From: an uncultured Pseudomonadota bacterium | Lineage (GTDB): Bacteria > Pseudomonadota > Gammaproteobacteria > Methylococcales > Methylomonadaceae | DNA: 64,000 bases | Assembly: GCA_903834465.1 (NCBI GenBank) | Contig: CAILJB010000010.1 | Location: 62,001-126,000 of the forward strand | Reading direction: 5' to 3' | Shown: positions 45,802 through 55,563 of the stretch, piece after piece | Position numbering within the stretch: the first letter of the stretch is position 1 | How the letters are laid out: each line of letters begins with the position of its first letter | Made by a program: the position numbers and the translations under genes | Notes under the pieces: model-generated | The model's database searches: none | What the model was told of the DNA's origin: nothing | Seen by the model: the letters and a program-made list of their open reading frames with translations, nothing else

Positions 45802-48687
45802 ATGGAAAAAACCTACTCCCCGCATAGCATCGAACAACGTTGGTATGAAAACTGGGAAAGCAAACAGTATTTCGCGCCAAGTGGCGAAGGCGAACCCTAT
45901 TGCATCATGATTCCACCGCCAAACGTCACAGGCAGTTTGCACATGGGGCATGCGTTTCAAGACACCATTATGGATGCGCTAACGCGTTATCACCGTATGA
46001 AAGGTTGCAACACGTTGTGGCAAGCGGGAACTGACCACGCGGGGATTGCGACACAAATGGTAGTTGAACGTTTATGCAACGCCGAAGGCAAAACCCGCCA
46101 CGATTATGGACGCGAAAAATTCATCGAAAAAATCTGGGAATGGAAAGGCGAATCAGGCGGCACGATTACGCGCCAATTACGTCGCATGGGTTCATCACTC
46201 GATTGGTCACGCGAACGTTTTACGATGGACGAAGGCATGTCTGGCGCGGTGCAAGAAGTTTTCATTAAATTGTACGAAGAAGGCTTAATTTATCGCGGTA
46301 AACGGTTGGTGAATTGGGATCCTATTTTGCACACGGCGGTTTCGGATTTAGAAGTTTTATCCGAAGAAGAAAACGGTTTTATGTGGCATTTGCGTTACCC
46401 GTTGTTGAATGGTCAAGGGCATTTAATTGTTGCCACAACGCGCCCTGAAACCATGCTCGGTGATGCGGCGGTGGCGATTCATCCAAACGATGACCGTTAT
46501 AAACATTTGCTCGGCGAATTCGTGGAATTGCCGTTAACAGGTCGTCGAATTCCGATTATTGCGGATGAATACGTTGACCCAGAATTTGGAACAGGTTGCG
46601 TAAAAATCACGCCTGCTCACGATTTCAATGATTACGAAGTCTGGACGCGCCATCGTCATACGTCGGCGATTCAAGATTTGCCGCACGGCGGTTTGATTAA
46701 CATTTTCACAGTTGATGCAAAAATTAAAGCAACTGTATTCGACGATTTTAGTTATGGACATAAAGCACCTAGTGATGGGTTGGTCGCAGCCGATGAGCTG
46801 CATGGGGGAGAATCAACGGTTTCATTGATTCCTGAAAAATACCGTGGGTTAGACCGTTTCGAAGCTCGCAAACAAATTGTTGCTGATTTTGAAGCGGCGG
46901 GATTACTTGAAAAAATCGCTGACCATAAATTGATGACCCCACGCGGCGACCGTTCTGGCAGTGTTATCGAACCATTTTTGACTGACCAATGGTATGTAAA
47001 AGTTGCGCCACTTGCAGAACCTGCGATTGCGGCGGTTGAAAATGGCGATATTAAATTTGTTCCTGATAACTGGAAAAATACTTATTTCGATTGGATGCGG
47101 AACATTCAGGATTGGTGTATTTCACGTCAAATTTGGTGGGGACATCGTATTCCTGCGTGGTACGACGACAAAGGCAATATCTACGTCGGCGAATCAGAAA
47201 CCGCAATTCGTGAAAAACACAATCTGCCCGCTGATTACGTTATAAAACAAGATGAAGACGTTTTAGATACTTGGTTTTCGTCGGCGTTGTGGCCGTTCTC
47301 AACATTGGGTTGGGACGGCAAAAATGAACCTGATTATTTAAAAACCTTTTACCCAACCAGCGTTTTAGTCACAGGTTTTGACATCATTTTCTTCTGGGTG
47401 GCTAGGATGATTATGATGGGATTGAAATTCCGTGGCGAAGTGCCGTTCAAAGAAGTCTATATCCACGGTTTGGTGCGTGATGCCGAAGGACAAAAAATGT
47501 CCAAATCAAAAGGCAACGTATTAGACCCGATTGACATTATCGACGGCATCGATTTAGAAGCACTGGTGGCAAAACGTACTTCTGGCATGATGCAACCACA
47601 GTTTGCGAAAAAAATCGAACAAGCTACTCGCAAACAATTCCCAGACGGTATTCAATCTTACGGCACGGATGCGTTGCGTTTTACCTTTGCCTCGCTCGCT
47701 TCAACAGGTCGAGATATTCGTTTTGATTTGGCTCGCACAGAAGGTTATCGCAATTTCTGTAACAAACTCTGGAATGCCGCGCGTTATGTGTTGATGAACA
47801 CTGAAGAACACGATTGTGGTTTGACAGGCGAATGTGAATTCTCACACGTTGACCGTTGGATTACTGCGCGTTTGAATCAAGTCATTTCAACCACTAGCCA
47901 CGCAATCGATAACTACCGTTTCGATTTGGCGGCACAAGCGATTTATGATTTTACTTGGAACGAATACTGCGATTGGTATTTGGAACTCACCAAAGTGGCG
48001 TTGCAATCGGATAACGAAGCGTTGCAACGTGGCACCCGCAAAACGTTGTTGCACGTTTTAGAAACAATTTTGCGTTTAGCGCATCCGATTATGCCGTTTA
48101 TCACCGAAGAAATTTGGCAACGTGTCGCACCACTCGCTGGCGTTGAAGGCGACACGATTATGTTGCAAGCCTATCCGATTGTAGATGAATCGAAAATTGA
48201 CACGCAAGCGATTGAAACCACTGATTGGCTCATGGCAGTGATTTTGGGCGTACGTCGAATTCGCGGTGAAATGAATATCGCGCCAAGCAAACCGTTACCT
48301 GTGTTATTGCAACACGGTAGCGAGCAAGACGCGGAACGTTTAGAAATCAATCGTGTTTATTTGAACAGATTAGCGCGTTTAGAAACCATGACGTGGCTAA
48401 ATGCCGATGAGATTGCGCCAGAATCAGCGATTGCGTTGGTTGGTGATATGCAGATTTTGATTCCAATGGCGGGTTTGATTGATAAAACGGCAGAACTCGC
48501 CCGTTTGGACAAAGAAATTCAACGCATTCGCAATGATTTACCGCGTGTTGAAGGCAAATTGAATAATCCTGCATTCGTTGATAAAGCTCCTGCGGAAGTT
48601 CTCGAAAAAGAACGTGCTAAACTCGCTGAAATGCAATCGATGCTTGCTAACTTGGAAACACAACACGCCAAAATTAGCGCGTTGTAA
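45802..48687 (+). CDS. valS: Valyl-tRNA synthetase
   Basis: The 961-residue class I synthetase charges tRNA-Val. The HIGH motif region is [15 protein letters not shown], the KMSKS loop is [10 protein letters not shown], and the editing domain contains [12 protein letters not shown]-terminal coiled coil ([22 protein letters not shown]) binds tRNA. AAGGAG lies 8 bases before the ATG. Length and domain order are normal. Confidence 0.98.
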   Translation: MEKTYSPHSIEQRWYENWESKQYFAPSGEGEPYCIMIPPPNVTGSLHMGHAFQDTIMDALTRYHRMKGCNTLWQAGTDHAGIATQMVVERLCNAEGKTRHDYGREKFIEKIWEWKGESGGTITRQLRRMGSSLDWSRERFTMDEGMSGAVQEVFIKLYEEGLIYRGKRLVNWDPILHTAVSDLEVLSEEENGFMWHLRYPLLNGQGHLIVATTRPETMLGDAAVAIHPNDDRYKHLLGEFVELPLTGRRIPIIADEYVDPEFGTGCVKITPAHDFNDYEVWTRHRHTSAIQDLPHGGLINIFTVDAKIKATVFDDFSYGHKAPSDGLVAADELHGGESTVSLIPEKYRGLDRFEARKQIVADFEAAGLLEKIADHKLMTPRGDRSGSVIEPFLTDQWYVKVAPLAEPAIAAVENGDIKFVPDNWKNTYFDWMRNIQDWCISRQIWWGHRIPAWYDDKGNIYVGESETAIREKHNLPADYVIKQDEDVLDTWFSSALWPFSTLGWDGKNEPDYLKTFYPTSVLVTGFDIIFFWVARMIMMGLKFRGEVPFKEVYIHGLVRDAEGQKMSKSKGNVLDPIDIIDGIDLEALVAKRTSGMMQPQFAKKIEQATRKQFPDGIQSYGTDALRFTFASLASTGRDIRFDLARTEGYRNFCNKLWNAARYVLMNTEEHDCGLTGECEFSHVDRWITARLNQVISTTSHAIDNYRFDLAAQAIYDFTWNEYCDWYLELTKVALQSDNEALQRGTRKTLLHVLETILRLAHPIMPFITEEIWQRVAPLAGVEGDTIMLQAYPIVDESKIDTQAIETTDWLMAVILGVRRIRGEMNIAPSKPLPVLLQHGSEQDAERLEINRVYLNRLARLETMTWLNADEIAPESAIALVGDMQILIPMAGLIDKTAELARLDKEIQRIRNDLPRVEGKLNNPAFVDKAPAEVLEKERAKLAEMQSMLANLETQHAKISAL

Positions 48688-48703
48688 GTTTTTGTTGAAA
48701 AAA

Positions 48704-48728
48704 GTCGGGTTACATTCGCTAACCCGAC
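48704..48728. repeat. REP-like palindrome after valS
   Basis: GTCGGGTTA and TAACCCGAC pair around CATTCGC. No T tract follows, so it is not a simple terminator. GTCGGGTTA..TAACCCGAC elements are common as dispersed palindromic repeats in several proteobacteria. I noticed only one copy in the window. Confidence 0.5.
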
Positions 48729-48814
48729 CCACACAATTTGTGTAGTCTATTTCGACGAAAATCAAGATTTAGGCTAAACTCTCCCGAAATTTTCACCCCA
48801 ACTTCTTAATCGCA

Positions 48815-49738
48815 GTGACTATAAAAACTATCCGCATCGCTACCCGTCAAAGTCCTTTAGCTCTCTGGCAAGCCGAACATGTTGCCGCGCTTTTAGAGCA
48901 AGCATTTCCCACTATCAAAACCGAACTCGTAAAAATGATAACGCGCGGCGATAAAATTCTTGACGCGCCACTGGCAAAAATTGGCGGTAAAGGGTTATTC
49001 GTCAAAGAACTCGAACAAGGCATGCTCAAAGGCAATGCTGATATTGCTGTGCATTCGATGAAAGATGTGCCAATTGAATTTCCCGAAGGTTTACACCTAG
49101 CCGCAATTTTAGAACGTGAAGACCCCACCGATGCGTTTGTGTCGAATCATTATCAAACGCTCGATGATTTACCCGAAAATGCGCGAATCGGTACATCAAG
49201 TTTGCGTCGTCAATGTCAAATTAAAGCCCATTTTCCGAATGCTGAAATTTTATCGTTGCGTGGCAATGTGAATACTCGTCTGGCAAAACTCGATGCAGGC
49301 GATTATGACGCGATTATTCTCGCTTCGGCGGGTTTAAAACGTTTGGGAATGTCTACACGAATTCGTCAAAGTTTGCCAACTGAAATTAGTTTGCCAGCCT
49401 GTGGACAAGGGGCAATTGGCATCGAATGCCGCATTGATGATGTTGAAATTAACGAAATGTTAAAAGCTCTGCATCATGAAACGACAGCCGTTTGTGTTAC
49501 AGCCGAACGCACGATGAATGCAAAATTAAACGGTGGTTGCCAAGTACCCATTGCCGGTTTTGCTCAGTTAGAAAACGGTGAAATTTTCATGCGTGCGTTA
49601 GTGGGAAATCCTGACGGTGACGTAATTTATCGTGCGGAAAAACGGGGTTTGTCTGCAATTGAAATTGGTGAAAGCATCGCCGACGATTTGCTCAAACAAG
49701 GCGCGGCGGAAATTTTGAAAGCGTTGATTGATGACTGA
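48815..49738 (+). CDS. hemC: Porphobilinogen deaminase
   Basis: HemC polymerises four porphobilinogens into hydroxymethylbilane. The 307-residue protein has [17 protein letters not shown], the [14 protein letters not shown] segment, and the cofactor-binding Cys in [13 protein letters not shown]. It begins at a GTG at 48815 with little visible binding site. It starts the heme operon and overlaps hemD by 8 bases. Confidence 0.96.
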   Translation: MTIKTIRIATRQSPLALWQAEHVAALLEQAFPTIKTELVKMITRGDKILDAPLAKIGGKGLFVKELEQGMLKGNADIAVHSMKDVPIEFPEGLHLAAILEREDPTDAFVSNHYQTLDDLPENARIGTSSLRRQCQIKAHFPNAEILSLRGNVNTRLAKLDAGDYDAIILASAGLKRLGMSTRIRQSLPTEISLPACGQGAIGIECRIDDVEINEMLKALHHETTAVCVTAERTMNAKLNGGCQVPIAGFAQLENGEIFMRALVGNPDGDVIYRAEKRGLSAIEIGESIADDLLKQGAAEILKALIDD

Positions 49739-50507
49739 TTTAAAACAAGCACGAATTTTAGTCACTCGCCCCGCGTATCAGGCAGAAAATTTGTGTAATT
49801 TGATTCGTGAAAATAATGGCATTCCAATTCGTTTACCAACGTTAGAAATTATTCCAATACTTTTGGATGCCAGCGAAATCGAGCAATATTTAACGCAAGC
49901 AAATTCTGTTATTTTTACCAGCGTCAATGCCGTGCGTTTATATTGTTCGCAGCTTGATGATGCTAAAATGCAGCAATTAAAAACAAAATCGTGTTTTGCT
50001 ATCGGTCAGGCGACCGCGCAATCCTTAGAAACGGTAGGGGTAAGCGTCGATTTAATGCCTAAGCAAGGTTATAATAGTGAAGCATTATTAAATTTGACTA
50101 CGCTGCAACAGGTTTCACAGCAAGATATTGTGATTATTCGTGGTGAAAATGGACGCGAAACGTTAGCCGATGTTTTAACGCAACGGGGCGCAAAAGTCAG
50201 TTATCAAAACGTTTATCGCCGCGCAATACCTGACATAGATTGCAGCGATGTCGTGACGCTAATTAAGCAAAAACAGTTAGATTTTCTTAGCATCACCAGC
50301 GGCGAGGCAATACAAAATTTAGTAACGATGTTGCCGAAAATGCAACACGATTTGTTAAAAAAAATACCTTTAGTGGTGGTCAGTGAGCGAATCGAAACGA
50401 TTGCAAAATCACTCGGTTTTCAACGCATCGAACGCACACAAGCACCGTCAGATGATGCAATTCTTAAAACAATAACGACGATAATAAACGGGGAAGAAAG
50501 TGGCTGA
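49731..50507 (+). CDS. hemD: Uroporphyrinogen-III synthase
   Basis: HemD closes and flips ring D of hydroxymethylbilane. Members diverge strongly; the 258-residue protein shows [28 protein letters not shown] and the C-terminal [13 protein letters not shown] with [18 protein letters not shown]. The position between hemC and hemX confirms it. The ATG at 49731 was chosen over the TTG three bases earlier. Confidence 0.94.
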   Translation: MTDLKQARILVTRPAYQAENLCNLIRENNGIPIRLPTLEIIPILLDASEIEQYLTQANSVIFTSVNAVRLYCSQLDDAKMQQLKTKSCFAIGQATAQSLETVGVSVDLMPKQGYNSEALLNLTTLQQVSQQDIVIIRGENGRETLADVLTQRGAKVSYQNVYRRAIPDIDCSDVVTLIKQKQLDFLSITSGEAIQNLVTMLPKMQHDLLKKIPLVVVSERIETIAKSLGFQRIERTQAPSDDAILKTITTIINGEESG

Positions 50508-51675
50508 ATTGATTGAATCGGTTGAACAACAACAAAAAACTGTCAAAGAGACATCGCAAGAAGTCAGACGTTCTCGCAGCGGATTTTGGTTTGGCTTAAT
50601 CATTTTGCTGGTTATCGCCGTCGTTGCGGGAGCTGGCTATTACTTTTTTTCACAGCTACGCGATAAACAAGAAGGTTTAGGTGGCGAAGTGAAAGGCGCG
50701 GTATCGCAACAAATCAGCGATTATCAGGCGCAACTTGCCGCGATTCAATCGCAACTTGCCACCGTTCAATCGGATGTTGCCAATAAAGAAGCGCATTTCA
50801 ATAATACCGTTACCGAATTTTCGCAATTGCATAATGAAAAATTAGATGCCACACGAAAAGATTTGGCTGAAGAAATTCAAAAATTACAACGTCAATTAGG
50901 CAAAACACGCGGTGATTGGTTACTTGCGGATGCAGAATATTTACTCAGCGTTGCAAATCAGCGTTTGCTTTTGATGGGCGATGTGAACACCACGCGAGAA
51001 GCCTTAGAAGCCGCTGACCAGCGTTTACGCGAAAGTGGCGATGCGGCAGCGTATAAAGTGCGCGAACAACTCGCTAAAGACATTGCTGCAATTAGTGGTA
51101 TCAATACGGCAGATATTGTCGGTATTTATTCAACGTTGCAAACATTGGAATCGCAAATTGATTCGCTCACGTTGCTTTTACCTTATGCAGGTAAAGATGA
51201 AACCGTGAAACCTATTGCGCCAGAAGTTAAAAAAGAACCAACGGATTTACTTGGACAGTTAGAAACGATGGTGACAATTCGCCACGTTCAACAACACGTC
51301 AACGAAATTTTAACGCCTGAACAAGCGCAATTTATTCGTGAACAACTGCGCGTTAAATTAGAAATGATTAAAATCGCGCTCGTTCAACAAAACGATATAC
51401 TTTATCAAGCGAGTTTGAGTGATACACAAAAATGGTTGTTGCAAAACTTCGCCAAAGAAAAAGAAGCCGAACGTTTTGCTGCGTCACTCGATAAACTTGC
51501 TGATGTACGAATTCGTAGCCAATTCCCTGATATTAGCTTGTCGTTGAAAATGTTGCGCGATATTACCAAATTGCGTATCGAAACCGATAAAGCCTTATCA
51601 AGTCCAACTAAATCTGCGCCAGCTCCTGTGCCTATTGCGGTAGATAACGAAACAACGTCCGCCGCGCAACAATAA
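50500..51675 (+). CDS. hemX: HemX-like membrane protein
   Basis: The 391-residue protein has one membrane helix near residues 28-50 (GFWFGLIILLVIAVVAGAGYYFF), then a long periplasmic coiled coil (QISDYQAQLAAIQSQLATVQ) and the HemX domain (GDWLLADAEYLLSVANQRLLLMGD). HemX proteins were once called uroporphyrinogen methyltransferases but carry no methylase motifs; the role in heme supply is unclear. It starts with a GTG preceded by GGGGAAGAA and overlaps hemD by 8 bases. Confidence 0.88.
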   Translation: MAELIESVEQQQKTVKETSQEVRRSRSGFWFGLIILLVIAVVAGAGYYFFSQLRDKQEGLGGEVKGAVSQQISDYQAQLAAIQSQLATVQSDVANKEAHFNNTVTEFSQLHNEKLDATRKDLAEEIQKLQRQLGKTRGDWLLADAEYLLSVANQRLLLMGDVNTTREALEAADQRLRESGDAAAYKVREQLAKDIAAISGINTADIVGIYSTLQTLESQIDSLTLLLPYAGKDETVKPIAPEVKKEPTDLLGQLETMVTIRHVQQHVNEILTPEQAQFIREQLRVKLEMIKIALVQQNDILYQASLSDTQKWLLQNFAKEKEAERFAASLDKLADVRIRSQFPDISLSLKMLRDITKLRIETDKALSSPTKSAPAPVPIAVDNETTSAAQQ

Positions 51676-51689
51676 GAAGAGAATTACAC

Positions 51690-52922
51690 ATGAAAAAAAT
51701 AGTTCCTCTTTTAATTATTCTGGGCGCGTTAGGTTCTGCCGGTTTTTATGGCAGTCAGTTTTTGACGCATTTAAATAGCGCAGGCTATGTGTTAATTGGC
51801 ATTGAACAATGGTCGCTGGAAACCTCGTTATTTGTATTTTTAGGGATTCTGGTTGTTATTTTTTTAGCACTGTATATTTTGTTTCGTTTGTCGGGCTGGA
51901 TGTTTCGATTACCCAAACAAATTAAAAAACGTGTGGCAACGAATAAATTAGCCATTTCGCAACAAGCCTTAATCAAAGGCTTAGTCGATTCTGCGGAAGG
52001 TAATTGGGAAGACGCTGAAAATATTTTGATTAAACACGCTTCGCACAGCGGCGCACCGTTGATTCATTATTTGACAGCGGCTCGCGCGGCACAATCGCGT
52101 GGCGCATTTGATAAACGTGACGAATATTTACAGTTTGCCGCTGAACACGGTAATGATGCAGAAATTGCCGTTGGTTTAACTCAAGCGGAATTAAATTTAT
52201 CAGGTGATCAATACGAAGAAGCTCTGGAAACGTTGACACGCCTGCATTCACTCAATCCGAAACAAGCGAATGTTTTACGTTTGTTACATTTGACATACCA
52301 AAAATTAGAAGATTGGCAAGCCTTGCGTTCCTTGATTCCGTCACTCGATACGCAAAAAGTATTGCTCGAAGCAGAATTAAAACTGCTCGAAGCCAAAGTG
52401 TTTAGTAATTTGCTCAAACAAGCCGCAGAACAAAAAGACCGTCAAACGTTGCAAACGTTATGGGTAGAAATGCCGTTGTCGATTAAAGTCATGAGAGGCG
52501 TGGCGGCGATTTACTTTGCCGCCATGATTGATGTAGGCGCGGGCGCAAGTATCGAAGATGAATTGGTTAAAGCCTTGTCTGCGAATTGGAGTGAAACATT
52601 GCTAGTTTTGTTTGGCAACGTGCAATCGGTTGATCCTGTGTTGCAATTAGAAACTGCCGAACGCTGGTTGATTGGTCATGCCAATGATGCTGTATTGTTG
52701 ATGGTGCTAGGGAAATTAAGCAGTCAACGTACTGATTACGCTAAAGCGCAACGCTATTTGCAACAAAGTATTGCTATCGAACCCAGTGTGCAGGGGTATC
52801 GTTTGTTGGGTGATTTGGCGTTAAATCAAGGCGATGCAAACTCTGCAAGTCAATGTTATAAACTGGGTTTGGAACTCGCCGCTGGCGCGTTAGTAAATCA
52901 AATTGAAACCTCAGCGGTCTAA
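51690..52922 (+). CDS. hemY: HemY-like TPR membrane protein
   Basis: A 410-residue protein with two N-terminal membrane helices (IVPLLIILGALGSAGFYG and LFVFLGILVVIFLALYILF) and a cytoplasmic or periplasmic TPR region (EEALETLTRLHSLNPKQANVLRLLH, AQRYLQQSIAIEPSVQGYRLLGDL). HemY of this kind follows hemX in gammaproteobacteria and is thought to help late heme metabolism; it is distinct from protoporphyrinogen oxidase HemY. Confidence 0.9.
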   Translation: MKKIVPLLIILGALGSAGFYGSQFLTHLNSAGYVLIGIEQWSLETSLFVFLGILVVIFLALYILFRLSGWMFRLPKQIKKRVATNKLAISQQALIKGLVDSAEGNWEDAENILIKHASHSGAPLIHYLTAARAAQSRGAFDKRDEYLQFAAEHGNDAEIAVGLTQAELNLSGDQYEEALETLTRLHSLNPKQANVLRLLHLTYQKLEDWQALRSLIPSLDTQKVLLEAELKLLEAKVFSNLLKQAAEQKDRQTLQTLWVEMPLSIKVMRGVAAIYFAAMIDVGAGASIEDELVKALSANWSETLLVLFGNVQSVDPVLQLETAERWLIGHANDAVLLMVLGKLSSQRTDYAKAQRYLQQSIAIEPSVQGYRLLGDLALNQGDANSASQCYKLGLELAAGALVNQIETSAV

Positions 52923-52925
52923 TGT

Positions 52926-53285
52926 GTGTTTAAAAAATCGTTTATTGTCGCAAATATTGCATTATTGCTCGGTTGTAACACCACGTTACTGGGAACTTAC
53001 GGCGAGCAAAATCAAACATTAGATGCGTTCCGGCAACGTGTCGAAAATGTTTTTCAATTACAAAACAGCATGACCAGCGCGGTGATGTTAAGTGATAGTG
53101 AACCGTCTGCGACAATCTTGGATGCTGAACAAAAAATGCAACGCGCGTGTGAATCTTTAAATGAGTACGCTGCGCGTGAAAGTGACGGTTTAAGCGTCGA
53201 TTTTGCTTTACAACGGCGCGTTGAACAAACCGCGATTGGTTGTGAAAAAGCCGCGCAAAATTTGCAATTATTGCTACCAAAATGA
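52926..53285 (+). CDS. Small lipoprotein between hemY and ccmA
   Basis: A 119-residue protein starting at a GTG with a signal peptide ending in the lipobox LLLGC. The mature part is helical and acidic (LDAFRQRVENVFQLQNSMTS, ILDAEQKMQRACESLNEYAARE). It has no family I recognise. It starts 3 bases after hemY and its stop overlaps the ccmA ATG, so it belongs to the heme operon and may help heme handling at the membrane. Confidence 0.75.
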   Translation: MFKKSFIVANIALLLGCNTTLLGTYGEQNQTLDAFRQRVENVFQLQNSMTSAVMLSDSEPSATILDAEQKMQRACESLNEYAARESDGLSVDFALQRRVEQTAIGCEKAAQNLQLLLPK

Positions 53286-53902
53286 GTGAATTCACGTTAG
53301 AAGCACGCCAGCTGGCATGTCAGCGCGATGACCGCGTATTGTTTAGCGGTTTAAATTTTCATTTATACAGCGGGCAAATTTTACTTATTGAAGGTGTAAA
53401 TGGTGCGGGAAAAACATCGTTGTTGCGTATTTTAACCGGTCTGCGTCAACCGGATGAAGGTGAATTATTTTGGAATGCTCAAGCGCTGGATGATTTAGGC
53501 GCTGCTTTTTATCAAGACGTTACCTATATCGGTCATAGTAATGGCTTAAAAGACACGCTCACCGCGCAAGAAAATTTGCGGTATGTTCAGGCCCTTGCCA
53601 CGCCTGCGTTAAGTATTGATGAAAGTTTGCAACAAGTTCATTTAAACGGTTATCAAGATACGCTAGTGCGATATTTATCAGCAGGTCAACGCCGACGGTT
53701 GGCTTTAGCGCGTTTGCTTTGTACGCATAAAACGTTGTGGATACTCGATGAACCTTTTACTTCGCTTGACCGCGTGAGTATTCAGTTGATTGAACAGTTA
53801 ATGACCGCACACGTTAAACAAGGCGGTATGGTAATCATGACCTCACATCACGAAACACATTTACCGGCGACATTAGTCCAAAAAATAGAGTTGCGCCGAT
53901 GA
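53282..53902 (+). CDS. ccmA: Cytochrome c biogenesis ATP-binding protein CcmA
   Basis: CcmA is the ATPase of the CcmABCD complex that releases holo-CcmE during cytochrome c maturation. The 206-residue protein has Walker A EGVNGAGKTSLLRILTG, the family-typical YIGHSNGLKDTLTAQENL, signature LSAGQRRRLALARLL and Walker B LWILDEPFTSLD. It overlaps the lipoprotein gene and ccmB by 4 bases each. Confidence 0.95.
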   Translation: MSEFTLEARQLACQRDDRVLFSGLNFHLYSGQILLIEGVNGAGKTSLLRILTGLRQPDEGELFWNAQALDDLGAAFYQDVTYIGHSNGLKDTLTAQENLRYVQALATPALSIDESLQQVHLNGYQDTLVRYLSAGQRRRLALARLLCTHKTLWILDEPFTSLDRVSIQLIEQLMTAHVKQGGMVIMTSHHETHLPATLVQKIELRR

Positions 53903-54573
53903 CGTTATTTACGGCTTTTATCGCGGTGATTCGTCGTGATTTATTACTGGCTTACCGTCACCGCGCAGATTTAATTAACCCGCTGGCTTTTTTTGTGATG
54001 GTAGTGACGTTATTTCCATTAGCATTGGGTGCAGAACCGTTATTGTTAAAACGCATCGCTCCCGCCATTATTTGGGTCGCCGCATTATTAGCGTCTTTAT
54101 TGTCAATGGAATCACTGTTTCGCTCTGATTTTGAAGATGGTAGTTTAGAGTTGATGGTGATGTCACCGCATCCGTTATCATTGCTCGTATTAGCCAAGAT
54201 TATTGCACATTGGTTATTGTCGAGCATGCCGTTATTACTGATGACACCGTTTATTGCCACAATGCTGGGCATGGATGCGGATGTTATGCTGGTTTTATTG
54301 GTGACATTATTATTGGGAATGCCAGTGTTGAGTTTAATTGGGGCGATTGCCGTTGCATTAACATTGGGTTTGCGTAAAGGTGGTGCATTATTAGCGGTAT
54401 TAGTTTTACCGTTGTATGTACCAATGTTAATTTTTGCCAGCGGGGCAGTAGATGCAGCGATGTCAGGATTGCCAATAGGAGGACATTTATCCATGTTAGC
54501 AGCAATTTTATGTTTAACACTCACTCTCACACCTTGGGCAACGGCTGTGGCGTTGAAAATGAGTTTGAGTTAA
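53899..54573 (+). CDS. ccmB: Heme exporter/cytochrome c maturation permease CcmB
   Basis: A 224-residue membrane protein with six hydrophobic helices and the CcmB pattern: RRDLLLAYRHRADLINPLAFF at the start and LRKGGALLAVLVLPLYVP in the later part. It overlaps ccmA by 4 bases. The ccmC-ccmD-ccmE-ccmF genes that usually follow are absent; the next gene belongs to an efflux system. Confidence 0.94.
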   Translation: MTLFTAFIAVIRRDLLLAYRHRADLINPLAFFVMVVTLFPLALGAEPLLLKRIAPAIIWVAALLASLLSMESLFRSDFEDGSLELMVMSPHPLSLLVLAKIIAHWLLSSMPLLLMTPFIATMLGMDADVMLVLLVTLLLGMPVLSLIGAIAVALTLGLRKGGALLAVLVLPLYVPMLIFASGAVDAAMSGLPIGGHLSMLAAILCLTLTLTPWATAVALKMSLS

Positions 54574-54621
54574 TCATGTAACACAACCAATTTTAATTGT
54601 TTTGGCAATAGGTAAAATATT

Positions 54622-55563
54622 ATGAAATATACCCTCCCCTCACTTGCCGCAGTCGGTTTTTTATTTGCCTCTTATACGGTTGTCAGTAGCAATCAACCCG
54701 TTCCCATTGCCCCAGCATTAGTTGAACCCGCCTCTGCGCCTTTCACAAATTTTATTGCTGGTGCGGGGATTATCGAAGCTAAAAATGAAAATATTGCCAT
54801 TGGTTCACCGTTAGCGCGATTAGTTAGCAAAGTCGCGGTTAAAGTTGGTGACAAAGTTAGTGCTGGCTCACCACTATTTTATTTGGATGATCGTGAAAAT
54901 CGTGCGGAATTGGTCATGCGCCGCGCGGATTTAGTCAAAGCCCAAGCTGATGTTCTAGTTGCCAAAGCCACGCTAATTGACGCGCAATCACTATTTGACT
55001 TAGCCAACGCTATTAGCGATTCTCGTGCAATCAGTGGCGAGGAAATGTTAAAACGCCGTAATGCGGTCACTATCGCCAAAGCAAAATTAGAAAGTGCCGT
55101 CGCTTTTGTCGAACAAGCCCAATCCGCTATTATCAGCACCGAAACGACATTAGAACGGTTAATTGTGCGTGCGCCCATTGATGGTGAGGTTTTGCAAGTT
55201 AATATTCGAGCGGGAGAATTTGCGAGTGCAGGCGCATTAGCATTACCGTTGCTTGTTTTTGGCGATTTAAATAATTTCCATATCCGCGTTGATATTGATG
55301 AAAACGATGCGTGGCGATTTGATAAAAACGCGAAAGCTGTCGCTTATTTGCGTGGCAATCGTCGCTTCAAAGTGGATTTACAACTTGCTTATGTCGAGCC
55401 GCTCGTCGTACCGAAAAAATCACTCACCGGCGACAGCACGGAGCGTGTCGATACCCGTGTTTTACAAGCGTTATATCAATTTAACCCTCAACAATTACCG
55501 GCTTATGTTGGGCAACAAATGGATATATTCATTGAAGCCAGCGATGCAGGCGCAGACTCATGA
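54622..55563 (+). CDS. HlyD-type membrane fusion protein of an ABC exporter
   Basis: A 313-residue periplasmic adaptor. An N-terminal helix (LPSLAAVGFLFASYTVVSS) anchors it; a split lipoyl domain (VSKVAVKVGDKVSAGSPLFYLDD and LIVRAPIDGEVLQVNIRAGEFA) surrounds a coiled-coil hairpin. This is the DevB/MacA-like layout. The outer-membrane factor gene overlaps by 4 bases, but no permease or ATPase is here. The unlinked permease and ATPase at 40472-42314 are the probable partners. Confidence 0.88.
   Translation: MKYTLPSLAAVGFLFASYTVVSSNQPVPIAPALVEPASAPFTNFIAGAGIIEAKNENIAIGSPLARLVSKVAVKVGDKVSAGSPLFYLDDRENRAELVMRRADLVKAQADVLVAKATLIDAQSLFDLANAISDSRAISGEEMLKRRNAVTIAKAKLESAVAFVEQAQSAIISTETTLERLIVRAPIDGEVLQVNIRAGEFASAGALALPLLVFGDLNNFHIRVDIDENDAWRFDKNAKAVAYLRGNRRFKVDLQLAYVEPLVVPKKSLTGDSTERVDTRVLQALYQFNPQQLPAYVGQQMDIFIEASDAGADS

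Noticed and set aside
53958-54530. 190-codon open frame opposite ccmB
   Set aside because: It lies wholly antisense to a well-supported membrane gene; its Asn/Ile/Ala-rich product is what the complement of hydrophobic codons gives.
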